IMG/VR virus record: IMGVR_UViG_3300025010_000165
Coordinates: 1 to 33,228 of that record
Length of the DNA: 33,228 nucleotides
Reading direction: 5' to 3' (one strand)
Source: a virus
Part shown: positions 8,019-15,243 of the stretch, in pieces
Layout of the letters: each line of letters opens with the position of its first letter
Numbering within the stretch: the first letter of the stretch is position 1
The notes under the pieces: model-generated
Databases searched by the model: none
Told to the model about the DNA's origin: nothing
What the model saw: the letters and a program-made list of their open reading frames with translations, nothing else
Program-made: the position numbers and the translations under genes

Positions 8019-8359
8019 CACTCCACCTCTTCAAACTCGCCTTGTCCGGCCGGGGAGACAGCGGCAGGCTCGAAAGTGTCTTCTTTATCAACCGGCACAA
8101 CCGGAATGATGATATCCTCGCCCTTCTGCAGCGACTCAACGACCTTGCCGATATTTCCCTCTATCCAGGCTTTTGCCGCCTCGATCGCGCCGGAGAAATC
8201 GCCATCGGCTTTCTGATCGGTGTCGGTTGAGTGGGTCGCCCCAGCCGCGTCAATCCGCATGCTGGTTCCGGCTTCAAGGTGGATGTCCGTCTGCCGGTTG
8301 TTGACTGTGCAACCTGCCAGCAATCCTAATGCAATAACCCCTATCAATGTCTTTTTCAT
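8018..8359 (-). CDS. Small lipoprotein (113 aa)
   Basis: A lipoprotein signal is clear: MKKTLIGVIALGLLAGC with lipobox LAGC (Cys17). The mature part is acidic and helical (SGAIEAAKAWIEGNIGK) with a Pro/Glu-rich C-terminus. A plausible outer-membrane lipoprotein in the late operon, conceivably the lipoprotein partner of a spanin or a superinfection protein, but no spanin-like overlapping partner is seen. Confidence 0.78.
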   Translation of the reverse strand: MKKTLIGVIALGLLAGCTVNNRQTDIHLEAGTSMRIDAAGATHSTDTDQKADGDFSGAIEAAKAWIEGNIGKVVESLQKGEDIIIPVVPVDKEDTFEPAAVSPAGQGEFEEVE

Positions 8360-8372
8360 CTCTACTCCCCCC

Positions 8373-8741
8373 TTAATTTCTCTTAAACCTGCTTGGCGAA
8401 ATCAGTAACCTGACTACATTCGACGGCTCTGATCGGTCTATGATAGTCGGATCGACAGGATCAACGGAGACAGCCCGGATAAAGAATCGCTGCGTCACTT
8501 TGTCATCAAATGTTACGAGACCTGTAGCACCTCGTGCCGACTTTGGAATGCCTCCAATAACAACTACTGCATTATCCTGAGTAACAATTCCGGCATAGTT
8601 GCATATCTCAAACCCGGTTATTTCCGCTTCCTCCGCTGCCGTGTAGGTCCAACCAAATGAGAGCGTTTTCGTGATTGTCGCTGCTTGAAGAAGTGTCGGA
8701 AATGTCAGCAAGGCAATAACAAGAACCAGTATTTGTTTCAT
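8373..8741 (-). CDS. Exported beta-sandwich (fibronectin III-like) protein (122 aa)
   Basis: Signal peptide MKQILVLVIALLTFPTLLQA, then a domain of about 100 residues with SFGWTYTAAEEAEITGFEIC and a late FFIRAVSV and SEPSNVVRL, the strand pattern of an Fn3-like domain (aromatic-Trp start, FxIRAV strand, SxPSN turn). Such domains bind carbohydrates or proteins on the cell surface. Family assignment is from pattern only. Confidence 0.65.
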   Translation of the reverse strand: MKQILVLVIALLTFPTLLQAATITKTLSFGWTYTAAEEAEITGFEICNYAGIVTQDNAVVVIGGIPKSARGATGLVTFDDKVTQRFFIRAVSVDPVDPTIIDRSEPSNVVRLLISPSRFKRN

Positions 8742-8749
8742 AATTTCTC

Positions 8750-9094
8750 CTATTTGTACCCCATGCAGTGTCGCAACTCATGTTGCAATTGAAAATCAAA
8801 ACCGCTATACCAAATCTCGCATCCCTTCACCCCACCAGTATTGTCATATGAAACCATGCAGCATGCCGGGACTATGCCAAAATTAAGGAAAACCGATGCC
8901 ACTGACAGCCACGGTTTGTACGGCCAGGTCGCTTTGTGGCAGGCTATTGAGGTCGTTACAAAATTTCCTTTGTGGACAATGAGGTTCATCTCAGCAAGCG
9001 GGGTCTCGTTGGTTACTCCTTTCTGTAACGTACGCCCAGGCATCGGAGCGCAGGATGACATGAGCAGAGCGAGGATGGCTATCAGGCGGATCAT
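8750..9094 (-). CDS. Lipoprotein with C-terminal HExxH zinc-peptidase-like motif (114 aa)
   Basis: Lipobox MSSC at Cys15, then a body with several Cys (SIACHKATW, VPACCMVSY, VKGCEIW) and a C-terminal HELRHCMGYK (residues 105-114). HELRH is a perfect HExxH metallopeptidase core placed unusually close to the end. Small phage proteins with a C-terminal HExxHxxG-type element are known to me only as uncharacterised. The ATG overlaps the upstream stop as ATGA. Whether it cleaves anything is unknown. Confidence 0.72.
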   Translation of the reverse strand: MIRLIAILALLMSSCAPMPGRTLQKGVTNETPLAEMNLIVHKGNFVTTSIACHKATWPYKPWLSVASVFLNFGIVPACCMVSYDNTGGVKGCEIWYSGFDFQLQHELRHCMGYK

Positions 9095-9354
9095 GCCCCC
9101 ACCACCCGGTCATCTCTGGCCTGTCCCTCAGCGCTCCCGTCAACCGACCGAACAATCATCCCACGCGGCCCGATCCGAATCTTCGCTGTCGGCACCAGAA
9201 CCTCCAAATCGACACTGGCGTTGCCGGTGAACTCGGGGATGGCCTGGAACTCTGCACCGAGTGGGGCCTGGAAGTTGCCGGTAGGGAAGGTTGTGCCGGT
9301 GAAGGGGCCGTCTATGCCGAGGGGACCGGGGAATTGTGTTGTTACGAGTTTCAT
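9091..9354 (-). CDS. Small virion-type protein (87 aa)
   Basis: A short Gly/Pro/Thr-rich protein, MKLVTTQFPGPLGIDGPF onward, lacking membrane segments and signal peptide, located between the tailspike and the lipoprotein genes. The composition resembles small tail or capsid accessory proteins. I cannot name a family. It overlaps the downstream gene by 4 nt. Confidence 0.65.
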   Translation of the reverse strand: MKLVTTQFPGPLGIDGPFTGTTFPTGNFQAPLGAEFQAIPEFTGNASVDLEVLVPTAKIRIGPRGMIVRSVDGSAEGQARDDRVVGA

Positions 9355-9363
9355 ATTTTCCCC

Positions 9364-12054
9364 TTAGTAAATTTCTGGTGTGCCAGCATCCAACAGCGGA
9401 CTGCTTGGTAGCAACGTGTAATCACCTTGACTGAGATAATTTGCAGAATCTCCGGTAAATGCCGCGTTCGGCTCGGTGATTGCCCAGGCTCCATCAGTGC
9501 GGATAAATTCCATATATTCCGAGAAGGTCTTCGACCCTAAGCCGAATGTCTGAAGTAGGGTCTTAAAACCTGCAATGGTGCCCCCAAAAGTCGGACCAGT
9601 ACCGTGGAACAGCATGATAACGAAGTTTGGCCCGCCGCAGCACCGTGCGGCAATGGCGAACGTTTCATCATCGACATTAGGGATATTCATCTGTGTAGAT
9701 GTAAATTCGTACAGATTTACAGGATCACCATATTTATACATTACTCCGTCATTAATCGTTGTACCGTTGGCAGCAGCAGCGCCAACTATATTGGAGTTAT
9801 CCTTCAACAGTGCCTCGACACTCGCCCTGCCCGTCCCATAAGCAGTACAGTAGGTTTTGCATACGTAGGCTGGTGATGGTGGGTCGATGGTTGTTCCGGT
9901 AATTGCGTTGCTGCCGTTTCGGTCTGATCCTGTATTAACATACGCCTCAAGATCAAGAATGGATTCCGTGACTTCAAAACGATTATATGCCGTGTCGTCC
10001 CACACTGCTATGTGAGCAGTTGAGATAGATTGAGCAGTTACATTAGCAAGGCAAAGGGAGAGCATGTAGTCGCTGTTTACAGCCCCTGCGGTGATATATT
10101 TTGTGCACGTCACCACCCCATCGCCTACAGAATTTCCGTGTAATACAGTAATAATACTGACGAGAGTCGGATAGGTAGTCAGGTCGAAACCTTCTGTCAC
10201 GCCGTTTATCGTGACAGATAATGTCCCTGTCCACATCGATGAATCCCCTGTCCGTGTCCCTGCGATAGTCAGCGTTGGAGATGTTCCTGTCGCTGAAATT
10301 GTAAACGCACTTAGCGTGGAAAGGTTTGAGTGAGTTGCCCCGTGGCATCCTATTTCATTACCATCTGCAATCAACGCTCTCATCGTGTCAATTTCCAATG
10401 CAGTTGGACGAGTTTGAGATACTGCACTATGGATATCCACGTAATGTGATACCTTTATCTCAGGATTAAGCGCTGCTGCATCCGCCACCGAGATATCCAA
10501 ATTGTTACGGTCGTCAAAACGGATTACCAAATCTCCAATAGAGTCATTTTTTGGTGTTGTAAACTCTGGATCAATACTCGCAATGCTACCTGTGACGACT
10601 GATTTATTGCTCGTATCAAATGTTTTTATACTGGTTGCCTTGGGTTGCCCATGATAATAACAATTCGTTACTACCGGGGCCTTGCTGCTTGCCCCAGATT
10701 TTATCGGATGAACCCCGAAAAATATTGAATCCGATACGTTTATGGTAGTTGCAGCTGAATTTCCAATATCAAGAAAGCTCTCTGTAAGGGCAGCCCCAGT
10801 TCCCAATACAACACACTTGTTCATTCCAACTGTACTTCCAGCGGGGATACTGTTTATGCACCCTGCATGGTCAAAAACACAGTAATTTAAATACAATTCA
10901 GCGGCGGCAGTGAGATATAATGGGCGTGAGTTTTTGTTAGTCGCAAACGACTTGTGGAATTTAGATCTACTGAATGTATGCTTTCCACCGGATATAGTCG
11001 GTGGGGATGTATAGATATCCCAAGGATAAAATTGGACATCTATCCACTGTGTTTCGCCCGCTGCGCCCAGCAGCAATGGATTGATAAACTCCTGAAATGT
11101 GAATTTATGCTTGATATTTATAAACTTTGCGACACCAGCTGTATGCGTCGTTCTTATCCTCCCGTCAATCGTCACCAAACCGCTATGTCCAGCTGTTTTA
11201 CTGCCCTGAACAACAACCCCTTTAGATACATCAAAATTGGTGGTGTAGGTTTTCCCTGCTGCTCCACCTGAAACCTCTATCACATCACCAGCAGATGCGG
11301 CAGTATGGGCCAGAGCCAGGGTTGTCTTGGCGTTTGCCCAGGACAGCCCATCTCCTGTCCCGGTGGCCGCTGAATCCACATACCAATCTGGCGTAGCAAG
11401 TGGCTCGGGATCGGGCATTGGATAGGGACCGATATTGGATGGAATGGTGCCGGACGGCTCATAGCCAATCGTAAAGCGAGTCCCAATGGGGAGAAGGAAA
11501 GAGGTATCGGCGCTGCCGTAATGTGTTGCTCCATCTGCCACACTATACCCAACCTCGTTGGCATAGTTCGTTCCGCTCCCATCCACTCGCTCAGTGATAG
11601 TCGTACCAACCAACCCTGTCAGGTGATGGCCATTACCCGAAGCATCCAACTCAGTCGTCTGGCCGACATTAACGCCCGGCCAGTACGCCCACAGAACGCC
11701 ATCGAGAAACGCTCGCACATCGCAGCAATCAGGGCCGGGGAATGTAAGCGTGCCATTGACTGTGCAGGTCGGCAGATCGCCGGTTGCGGTGAATGTGTGC
11801 GCTGTGGTCAGGCCGGTTACTAGGGCACTGCCTGCGCCGGAGAAGCCGCTGGACTTTACTTGCTGGGTGGTGTGGCTCGAGGGCGGGAGGTATGCTCGGA
11901 GTTTGCTGTCGATGATGTCGGTGCGGTACCAGGCCAGCAAGTTCTCGGTATCGGGGTACAGCCCTGCGTCACCGCCGGCAGCCAAGCCGGAGCCGAACTG
12001 CTGGCCGAACGGCTCGTTGATTAAAGAGCGGAACGGGTCGAAGAAAGCAGACAT
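9364..12054 (-). CDS. Tailspike with right-handed beta-helix and inserted polysaccharide deacetylase
   Basis: The 896-residue protein starts MSAFFDPFRSLINEPFG (virion-anchoring side). Residues 222-500 look like a right-handed beta-helix: WYVDSAATGTGDGLSWANA, many Asn/Asp/Ser turns and SIASIDPEF near 495-502. A CE4 (NodB) deacetylase domain follows: RFDDR at 512-516 (metal Asp) and HGATH at 571-575 (metal His pair), and LFHG near 817. The end, NYLSQGDYTLLPSSPLLDAG, is the classic closing turn of such beta-helices, so the deacetylase is inserted before it. The ATG at 12054 follows the previous stop by one base with GGAG upstream. It probably binds and deacetylates a surface polysaccharide of the host. 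Confidence 0.88.
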   Translation of the reverse strand: MSAFFDPFRSLINEPFGQQFGSGLAAGGDAGLYPDTENLLAWYRTDIIDSKLRAYLPPSSHTTQQVKSSGFSGAGSALVTGLTTAHTFTATGDLPTCTVNGTLTFPGPDCCDVRAFLDGVLWAYWPGVNVGQTTELDASGNGHHLTGLVGTTITERVDGSGTNYANEVGYSVADGATHYGSADTSFLLPIGTRFTIGYEPSGTIPSNIGPYPMPDPEPLATPDWYVDSAATGTGDGLSWANAKTTLALAHTAASAGDVIEVSGGAAGKTYTTNFDVSKGVVVQGSKTAGHSGLVTIDGRIRTTHTAGVAKFINIKHKFTFQEFINPLLLGAAGETQWIDVQFYPWDIYTSPPTISGGKHTFSRSKFHKSFATNKNSRPLYLTAAAELYLNYCVFDHAGCINSIPAGSTVGMNKCVVLGTGAALTESFLDIGNSAATTINVSDSIFFGVHPIKSGASSKAPVVTNCYYHGQPKATSIKTFDTSNKSVVTGSIASIDPEFTTPKNDSIGDLVIRFDDRNNLDISVADAAALNPEIKVSHYVDIHSAVSQTRPTALEIDTMRALIADGNEIGCHGATHSNLSTLSAFTISATGTSPTLTIAGTRTGDSSMWTGTLSVTINGVTEGFDLTTYPTLVSIITVLHGNSVGDGVVTCTKYITAGAVNSDYMLSLCLANVTAQSISTAHIAVWDDTAYNRFEVTESILDLEAYVNTGSDRNGSNAITGTTIDPPSPAYVCKTYCTAYGTGRASVEALLKDNSNIVGAAAANGTTINDGVMYKYGDPVNLYEFTSTQMNIPNVDDETFAIAARCCGGPNFVIMLFHGTGPTFGGTIAGFKTLLQTFGLGSKTFSEYMEFIRTDGAWAITEPNAAFTGDSANYLSQGDYTLLPSSPLLDAGTPEIY

Positions 12055-12055
12055 C

Positions 12056-12373
12056 TCAATACTCCTGCTCAACCAGAGCGACGCCGATGGTGGCGCCTAC
12101 CGACTCCGTCTTGACGAACTGCAGCCTGATGGGGCTGGGGATAGTGATCGGCTGGGAGGTGGCGGTGATGGTCACCGCGGTGCCGAAGGCGTCGTAGAGC
12201 GGCAGGACGGCGGTCGCCTCCCCGACTGCATTCATCGCTGTGACGATGTTGACCGCGATCGTGTTGGCTCCGAACGGGCCGACTGCGTGGATAGTCTTCG
12301 GGAAGGGTCCACGAGTGAGGTGGATGACGTCCGAGGTCTTGGCTGTGGTCTGCGGGGTGATTATGTCGCCCAT
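12056..12373 (-). CDS. Small beta-rich virion-type protein (105 aa)
   Basis: No signal peptide or membrane segment. The sequence alternates hydrophobic strands (TIAVNIVTAMNAV, ATAVLPLYDAFG) and ends IGVALVEQEY, suggesting a compact beta protein such as a tail or head accessory. Start ATG at 12373 with GGAG upstream; the stop is one base from the tailspike start. Function not recognised. Confidence 0.68.
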   Translation of the reverse strand: MGDIITPQTTAKTSDVIHLTRGPFPKTIHAVGPFGANTIAVNIVTAMNAVGEATAVLPLYDAFGTAVTITATSQPITIPSPIRLQFVKTESVGATIGVALVEQEY

Positions 12374-12390
12374 GGGGGTGCTCCTATATG

Positions 12391-12909
12391 TTAGAAGTTG
12401 ATACTCACATTAATCTGCGTGGCGTTGGTCTGGTTGTCTTCCTTACTCTCTTTAGGGATCAGGCCGCCCCAGGCCACCGTCGACTTAATCGCTTCCAGCC
12501 GGGTGCTGGCAGGGGTGCCGTCGCTGTACACCAACTCGTCCAGGACCTCGAGGTAGGCCTCTGCCTGGATCCGGGCCTTGGCTTTGAACGGCAGACCGTT
12601 TTCGCGGACGTCGCGGATGGTCAGGGCCAGTTCTCTCCTGAAGATCGGCGAGTGGGCCAGGACCTCGTAGTCGTCAAAGGTGAGATTGTAACGAGGCAAG
12701 ACAGCGTCGAGGTCTTCCACCCCCAAGGCCAGGTCGAGGATGAGGCGAGGGTCCCAGCGGTTAGGGGTTGCAGGGGAGGTCAGGTTGAGACGGGTTGCAT
12801 TTGAGGGGATAAGTACTGCTGGGAGGTCGGGGGTCATGCCCTCGAAGTCGCTGTCCAATAAGTCGGCGAGGTCGTCTTCGAGCAAGGTGTGATGGCTTGT
12901 CAGGTTCAT
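12391..12909 (-). CDS. Probable terminase small subunit
   Basis: The 172-residue protein (from the ATG at 12909) has RLILDLALGVEDLDAVLPRY, a helix-turn-helix-like region, then a helical body YEVLAHSPIFRRELALTIRD and AKARIQAEAYLEVLDELVY, ending in an AWGGLI element. This order (HTH, then "position x FR..L" helices, then a helical oligomerisation part) matches small terminase proteins of T7/N4-like and related phages. A TTG at 12945 would add 12 residues. Neither start has a clear ribosome site, so translation may be leaderless. It is the first gene of the leftward unit, consistent with a packaging protein, though the large subunit is 9 kb away. Confidence 0.68.
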   Translation of the reverse strand: MNLTSHHTLLEDDLADLLDSDFEGMTPDLPAVLIPSNATRLNLTSPATPNRWDPRLILDLALGVEDLDAVLPRYNLTFDDYEVLAHSPIFRRELALTIRDVRENGLPFKAKARIQAEAYLEVLDELVYSDGTPASTRLEAIKSTVAWGGLIPKESKEDNQTNATQINVSINF

Positions 12910-13034
12910 ACTAAAGGTGGTAGCGTGTTTGCGGAGAAAATGCAAGAGAAAAGTAACAGGATGATACGGAGTGCGGGATTTATTTGGTAGGGTTTTCGGG
13001 GTAAGGGCTTCGGATTTTAGGTGGTTTGGGGTGC

Positions 13035-13048
13035 GTGGATTGGTTTAC
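13035..13048 (-). promoter_or_regulatory. GTAAACC element, leftward copy 1
   Basis: Minus-strand sequence GTAAACCAATCCAC fits the window-wide motif GTAAACC-N3-YCAC. It faces the leftward genes. Confidence 0.6.
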
Positions 13049-13105
13049 GGAAATTTGCTGTAAAAACACTAGGTTATATTTTGGAGGGAGGGATTTTTGG
13101 AGTAA

Positions 13106-13119
13106 GTACGGGGGTTTAC
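13106..13119 (-). promoter_or_regulatory. GTAAACC element, leftward copy 2
   Basis: Minus-strand GTAAACCCCCGTAC, matching the motif except for T in place of C before the final AC. A TATAAC on the same strand starts 27 bp beyond its end, a possible -10. Confidence 0.55.
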
Positions 13120-13181
13120 GTGGATTGGGGTCTGGGGGAAGTTTTCCTAACAGAAGGTATGAAATGAAGACCCACCGACCT

Positions 13182-13210
13182 CCCCCCTTGCCCCCCAGGC
13201 ACCCTTCCCC
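13182..13210 (-). other. Potential G-quadruplex on the minus strand
   Basis: On the minus strand there are four G runs (4, 3, 6 and 6 G) separated by loops of 2, 5 and 3 bases, all within 29 bp, a canonical G4-forming pattern. It lies in the divergent intergenic region, 270 bp upstream of the leftward genes on their coding strand. Whether it forms in vivo is unknown. Confidence 0.6.
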
Positions 13211-13334
13211 GATATCACGGAGGCCCCTACCCTCTCCCCGCCCGGCGCCCTGGTATCCTCAAACGAAATTCCCCGGCAACCGTCCATGTACGTCTGCACC
13301 TGGTCAAGTTATGATCCCGGCCCGAGCTGAGAAA

Positions 13335-13348
13335 GTAAACCGAGTATC
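13335..13348 (+). promoter_or_regulatory. GTAAACC element, rightward copy (imperfect)
   Basis: GTAAACCGAGTATC: the GTAAACC half is exact and the second half degenerate. First of three rightward copies spaced 34 and 25 bp upstream of the early promoter. Confidence 0.45.
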
Positions 13349-13368
13349 AAAGCAAACGGATTAACATT

Positions 13369-13382
13369 GTAAACCAAACAAC
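13369..13382 (+). promoter_or_regulatory. GTAAACC element, rightward copy
   Basis: GTAAACCAAACAAC, ending in the conserved AC. Second of the three copies before the early promoter. Confidence 0.5.
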
Positions 13383-13393
13383 GAAATAAAAGA

Positions 13394-13407
13394 GTAAACC
13401 CTTTCAC
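13394..13407 (+). promoter_or_regulatory. GTAAACC element abutting the early promoter
   Basis: GTAAACCCTTTCAC is an exact match to the motif and ends 7 bp before the -35 hexamer of the early promoter, the place where an activator or polymerase alpha subunit would contact DNA. Confidence 0.65.
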
Positions 13408-13414
13408 TTTTCTC

Positions 13415-13443
13415 TTGTATCTTTGTGATACATCGAATAATAT
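13415..13443 (+). promoter_or_regulatory. Early promoter with embedded inverted-repeat operator
   Basis: TTGTAT (-35) and TAATAT (-10) are separated by 17 bp, a good sigma70 promoter for the rightward genes. The spacer holds a perfect inverted repeat, TGTATC-N5-GATACA (13416-13432), which overlaps the -35 and would let a dimeric repressor block the promoter. Start of transcription is expected near 13450. Confidence 0.75.
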
Positions 13444-13493
13444 TAATTATAGAGATTGATTGAGAATAACCTCAACTTAAGGAGATGGACATT

Positions 13494-13835
13494 ATGAAGA
13501 AAGCAACCGGCCGCACTAAAGAAAGAGAGTACAGCATAATCCTAGAAAACCTTAGAATGGTCGCTAAAACAAGAGGCTATAAAGTAGATGAGTGTGAAGA
13601 GTATTTCGAGATTTACAGCCCGGTAAATCCTTTCCCATCTATGCAGGTATGGAAAGACGACACTGAGTGTGTGATTGTAAAGGCAAGGATTGACGACGAT
13701 GATCTGTTTTTCGAGGAGCAATTCAACGGACTTGAAAATGCCTTGTCCGCCTTTATGTTACTTGACCAAACGACTAAAGCAATCGCAGAACAGGTGAAAA
13801 AGAACGTACTTAACTTGTTCGGCAAACTCATGTAA
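13494..13835 (+). CDS. Early protein of unknown function (113 aa)
   Basis: First gene of the rightward unit. The ATG at 13494 lies 9 bp after AAGGAG; the ATG at 13485 touches that site and is unlikely to be used. The product MKKATGRTKEREYSIIL is alpha/beta, with acidic DDDDLFFEEQF in the middle and a helical end. No motif recognised. First-expressed early phage genes often encode small host-takeover proteins (context, not evidence of function). Confidence 0.75.
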   Translation: MKKATGRTKEREYSIILENLRMVAKTRGYKVDECEEYFEIYSPVNPFPSMQVWKDDTECVIVKARIDDDDLFFEEQFNGLENALSAFMLLDQTTKAIAEQVKKNVLNLFGKLM

Positions 13836-13845
13836 ACCCAAACAA
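13832..13845 (+). promoter_or_regulatory. GTAAACC element overlapping the first early gene's stop
   Basis: GTAAACCCAAACAA spans the stop codon of the previous gene; the second half is shifted by one base relative to the consensus. Weak copy. Confidence 0.35.
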
Positions 13846-13849
13846 CCGA

Positions 13850-13869
13850 GCCGGGCGGGATATCCCGGC
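13850..13869 (+). other. Short hairpin upstream of the 13883 gene
   Basis: GCCGGG and CCCGGC are complementary across 8 bases; the interior CGGGATATCCCG is itself palindromic. There is no T run, so it is not a typical terminator. It sits just before the next ribosome site and could affect translation. Confidence 0.45.
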
Positions 13870-13882
13870 AAAGGTGGAGAAG

Positions 13883-14116
13883 ATGAAAACGGAAACCTAC
13901 GAATTACCGAGTTTTTGGGCTGCCCCTCTTATCAATGGCGACTACTCAGGCATGGAAGATGATGATATCCAAGCGCTTGAACAATGGTTGGAGAAAGAGA
14001 AACCAGGCCATTGTTGCGATGTTTCGGAAAACTCTTTCTTTGCCTGGCGGCACGATGCGAGCGCCTATGTCCTGGCTTGCGATTGCTCGGAGTTTACCTT
14101 TATAATTGGAGATTGA
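13883..14116 (+). CDS. Small conserved-type early protein (77 aa)
   Basis: Begins MKTETYELPSFWAAPLINGD, has an acidic helix DDDIQALEQWLEKE, a Cys pair (HCCDVSENSFFAWRHDA) and ends in a strand EFTFIIGD. The LPSFWxxxLINGD start and SxxxFxWxHDA core are, as I recall, shared by many small phage and plasmid proteins of unknown function. The ATG has GGTGGAG in front. Confidence 0.72.
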   Translation: MKTETYELPSFWAAPLINGDYSGMEDDDIQALEQWLEKEKPGHCCDVSENSFFAWRHDASAYVLACDCSEFTFIIGD

Positions 14117-14120
14117 TATT

Positions 14121-14294
14121 ATGAAAATCTTATGCAAAACCCTAGGAATAAAATTCAATCTTGACCTCGAAACTATAGCAATAAATGGCAGGCTTATTAT
14201 ACGCAATCGCGGATACATTGTTACATCAATACCGGCTGACAGCAGAACCGCTATTGAATACATGAACCGCGTAAACAGGAGGATTAAATCATGA
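14121..14294 (+). CDS. Small hypothetical protein (57 aa)
   Basis: ATG at 14121 with GGAG 9 bp upstream; a TTG at 14106 is less likely. Product MKILCKTLGIKFNLDLETIA is beta-rich with a basic C-terminal helix. It overlaps the next gene as ATGA. Not recognised. Confidence 0.6.
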   Translation: MKILCKTLGIKFNLDLETIAINGRLIIRNRGYIVTSIPADSRTAIEYMNRVNRRIKS

Positions 14295-14407
14295 AGGGCC
14301 TTATCTGCATACTCCTAGCCGTTCTGCTCTATGCCGGACACTTGGCAATTATCAAGGTTTCCGCGCTTATTGAACCAATAACCTCAGCGCTTGAGGTGAT
14401 GAAATGA
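14291..14407 (+). CDS. Small membrane peptide (38 aa)
   Basis: The ATG overlaps the previous stop (ATGA) and its own stop overlaps the next gene's ATG. The product MKGLICILLAVLLYAGHLAI is one hydrophobic segment followed by an amphipathic tail. A single-pass inner-membrane peptide; function unknown. Confidence 0.6.
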   Translation: MKGLICILLAVLLYAGHLAIIKVSALIEPITSALEVMK

Positions 14408-14580
14408 ACGAAGAACAGATGAACGAAATAAGACTCATGAAAACAAGACTCCCGTTTCGCATTGTTTGGGGAATGCTCCACAAAGACCCACCACATACAT
14501 TCTCTGTACATGCAGACTATGACAACCGAAAGATGAATAAAGCCGCCCGATCTGGACATTATGTAGTCAAAGCACAATAG
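14404..14580 (+). CDS. Small hypothetical protein (58 aa)
   Basis: Starts in an ATGA overlap with the membrane peptide gene. The product has MNEEQMNEIRLMKTRLPFRI, then an aromatic/His middle (GMLHKDPPHTFSVHADYDN) and a basic end. Overlap on the 5' side is the main support. Not recognised. Confidence 0.58.
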   Translation: MNEEQMNEIRLMKTRLPFRIVWGMLHKDPPHTFSVHADYDNRKMNKAARSGHYVVKAQ

Positions 14581-14590
14581 GAGAAATGAT

Positions 14591-14800
14591 ATGAGAACAG
14601 AGCACATCAAATCAGTAACGGTGCCCGACGGTTTTCTCGGTGCAACCATTCAAATCAACCTATGTTACGATCCAGAAAGCAAGAAAACACTTGGAGTATG
14701 GACCGGCGGAACATTTACAAGTCAAGTTCCACTTGCAGTCGATGCGTCCGAAGCACTTTGGCTCATCAATAATCATCCGGCCTGCAAACAATTAAGGTAG
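14591..14800 (+). CDS. Small hypothetical protein (69 aa)
   Basis: Beta-rich protein beginning MRTEHIKSVTVPDGFLGATI. Its leader TAGGAGAAATGATATGA is repeated exactly before the next gene. No motif recognised. Confidence 0.62.
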   Translation: MRTEHIKSVTVPDGFLGATIQINLCYDPESKKTLGVWTGGTFTSQVPLAVDASEALWLINNHPACKQLR

Positions 14801-14810
14801 GAGAAATGAT

Positions 14811-14930
14811 ATGAAACACATCTTAATAAGACAAGCGCTCTCCAGGTTATTGTCCGAACCCGGTTATTACCGCCTGACCGTTGCAGCCAGGTTACAGGTA
14901 GTTCACTACTACATTTTTGAGGTGATATGA
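14811..14930 (+). CDS. Very small basic protein (39 aa)
   Basis: Preceded by the same leader as the 14591 gene. Product MKHILIRQALSRLLSEPGYY and TVAARLQVVHYYIF, an amphipathic basic helix. Its stop overlaps the next ATG. Support comes from the ribosome site and overlap only. Confidence 0.5.
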   Translation: MKHILIRQALSRLLSEPGYYRLTVAARLQVVHYYIFEVI

Positions 14931-15181
14931 TGCTAAAATGCGAAAATCCAAAAACAAACTACCGAGACATTATTGAAGACTTTAAAGTCAGTGACGAAGG
15001 ATTGCAGCACGAAAGCAATATAACTGCAGACTTTGAACACGGCCAATGGTTCATAACATGCCTGTCCTGTGGTGCTCAATGGTCCGTTAATGACGCAGAA
15101 GGAAGAGATGGAGACTACTATCAATTCGACGAAGTCTCCGCTGGGGACACTGAGCGTTGTATCAGACCTGAAGACTGTTAA
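14927..15181 (+). CDS. Acidic protein with one CxxC pair (84 aa)
   Basis: Starts in an ATGA overlap after GAGGTG. The middle ITCLSCGAQWSVNDAEG has one CxxC; other Cys are near the ends, so a zinc site is possible. The C-terminal half is rich in Asp and Glu. Function unknown. Confidence 0.65.
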   Translation: MMLKCENPKTNYRDIIEDFKVSDEGLQHESNITADFEHGQWFITCLSCGAQWSVNDAEGRDGDYYQFDEVSAGDTERCIRPEDC

Positions 15182-15243
15182 ACCATCACCGCCTGGCCCG
15201 TCGAGCCTTACATTAAACTCAAAAATTGGAAAGGGGGAATATT

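Larger units (their letters stand above)
12910..13493. other. Divergent intergenic region with strong strand asymmetry
   Basis: About 580 bp separate the leftward and rightward units, with no convincing gene. From 12905 to 13145 the plus strand is G/T-rich; from 13170 to 13280 it is C-rich, so the asymmetry flips at about 13160. The direct repeat CGTGGATTGG occurs at 13034 and 13119. Two leftward-facing (13035, 13106) and three rightward-facing (13335, 13369, 13394) copies of the GTAAACC element lie here, plus a sigma70-type promoter at 13415. No clear leftward sigma70 promoter is seen; a lone TATAAC on the minus strand at 13078-13073 is the best -10 candidate. Confidence 0.8.

Noticed and set aside
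8018-8741. Classical Rz/Rz1 spanin pair
   Set aside because: A lipoprotein is present, but no overlapping inner-membrane partner with the usual coiled coil, so not called.
13026-13364. Reading frame of 112 codons in the divergent intergenic region
   Set aside because: Low-complexity Pro/Arg product arising from the C-rich tract, no ribosome site, and it runs through the GTAAACC elements.
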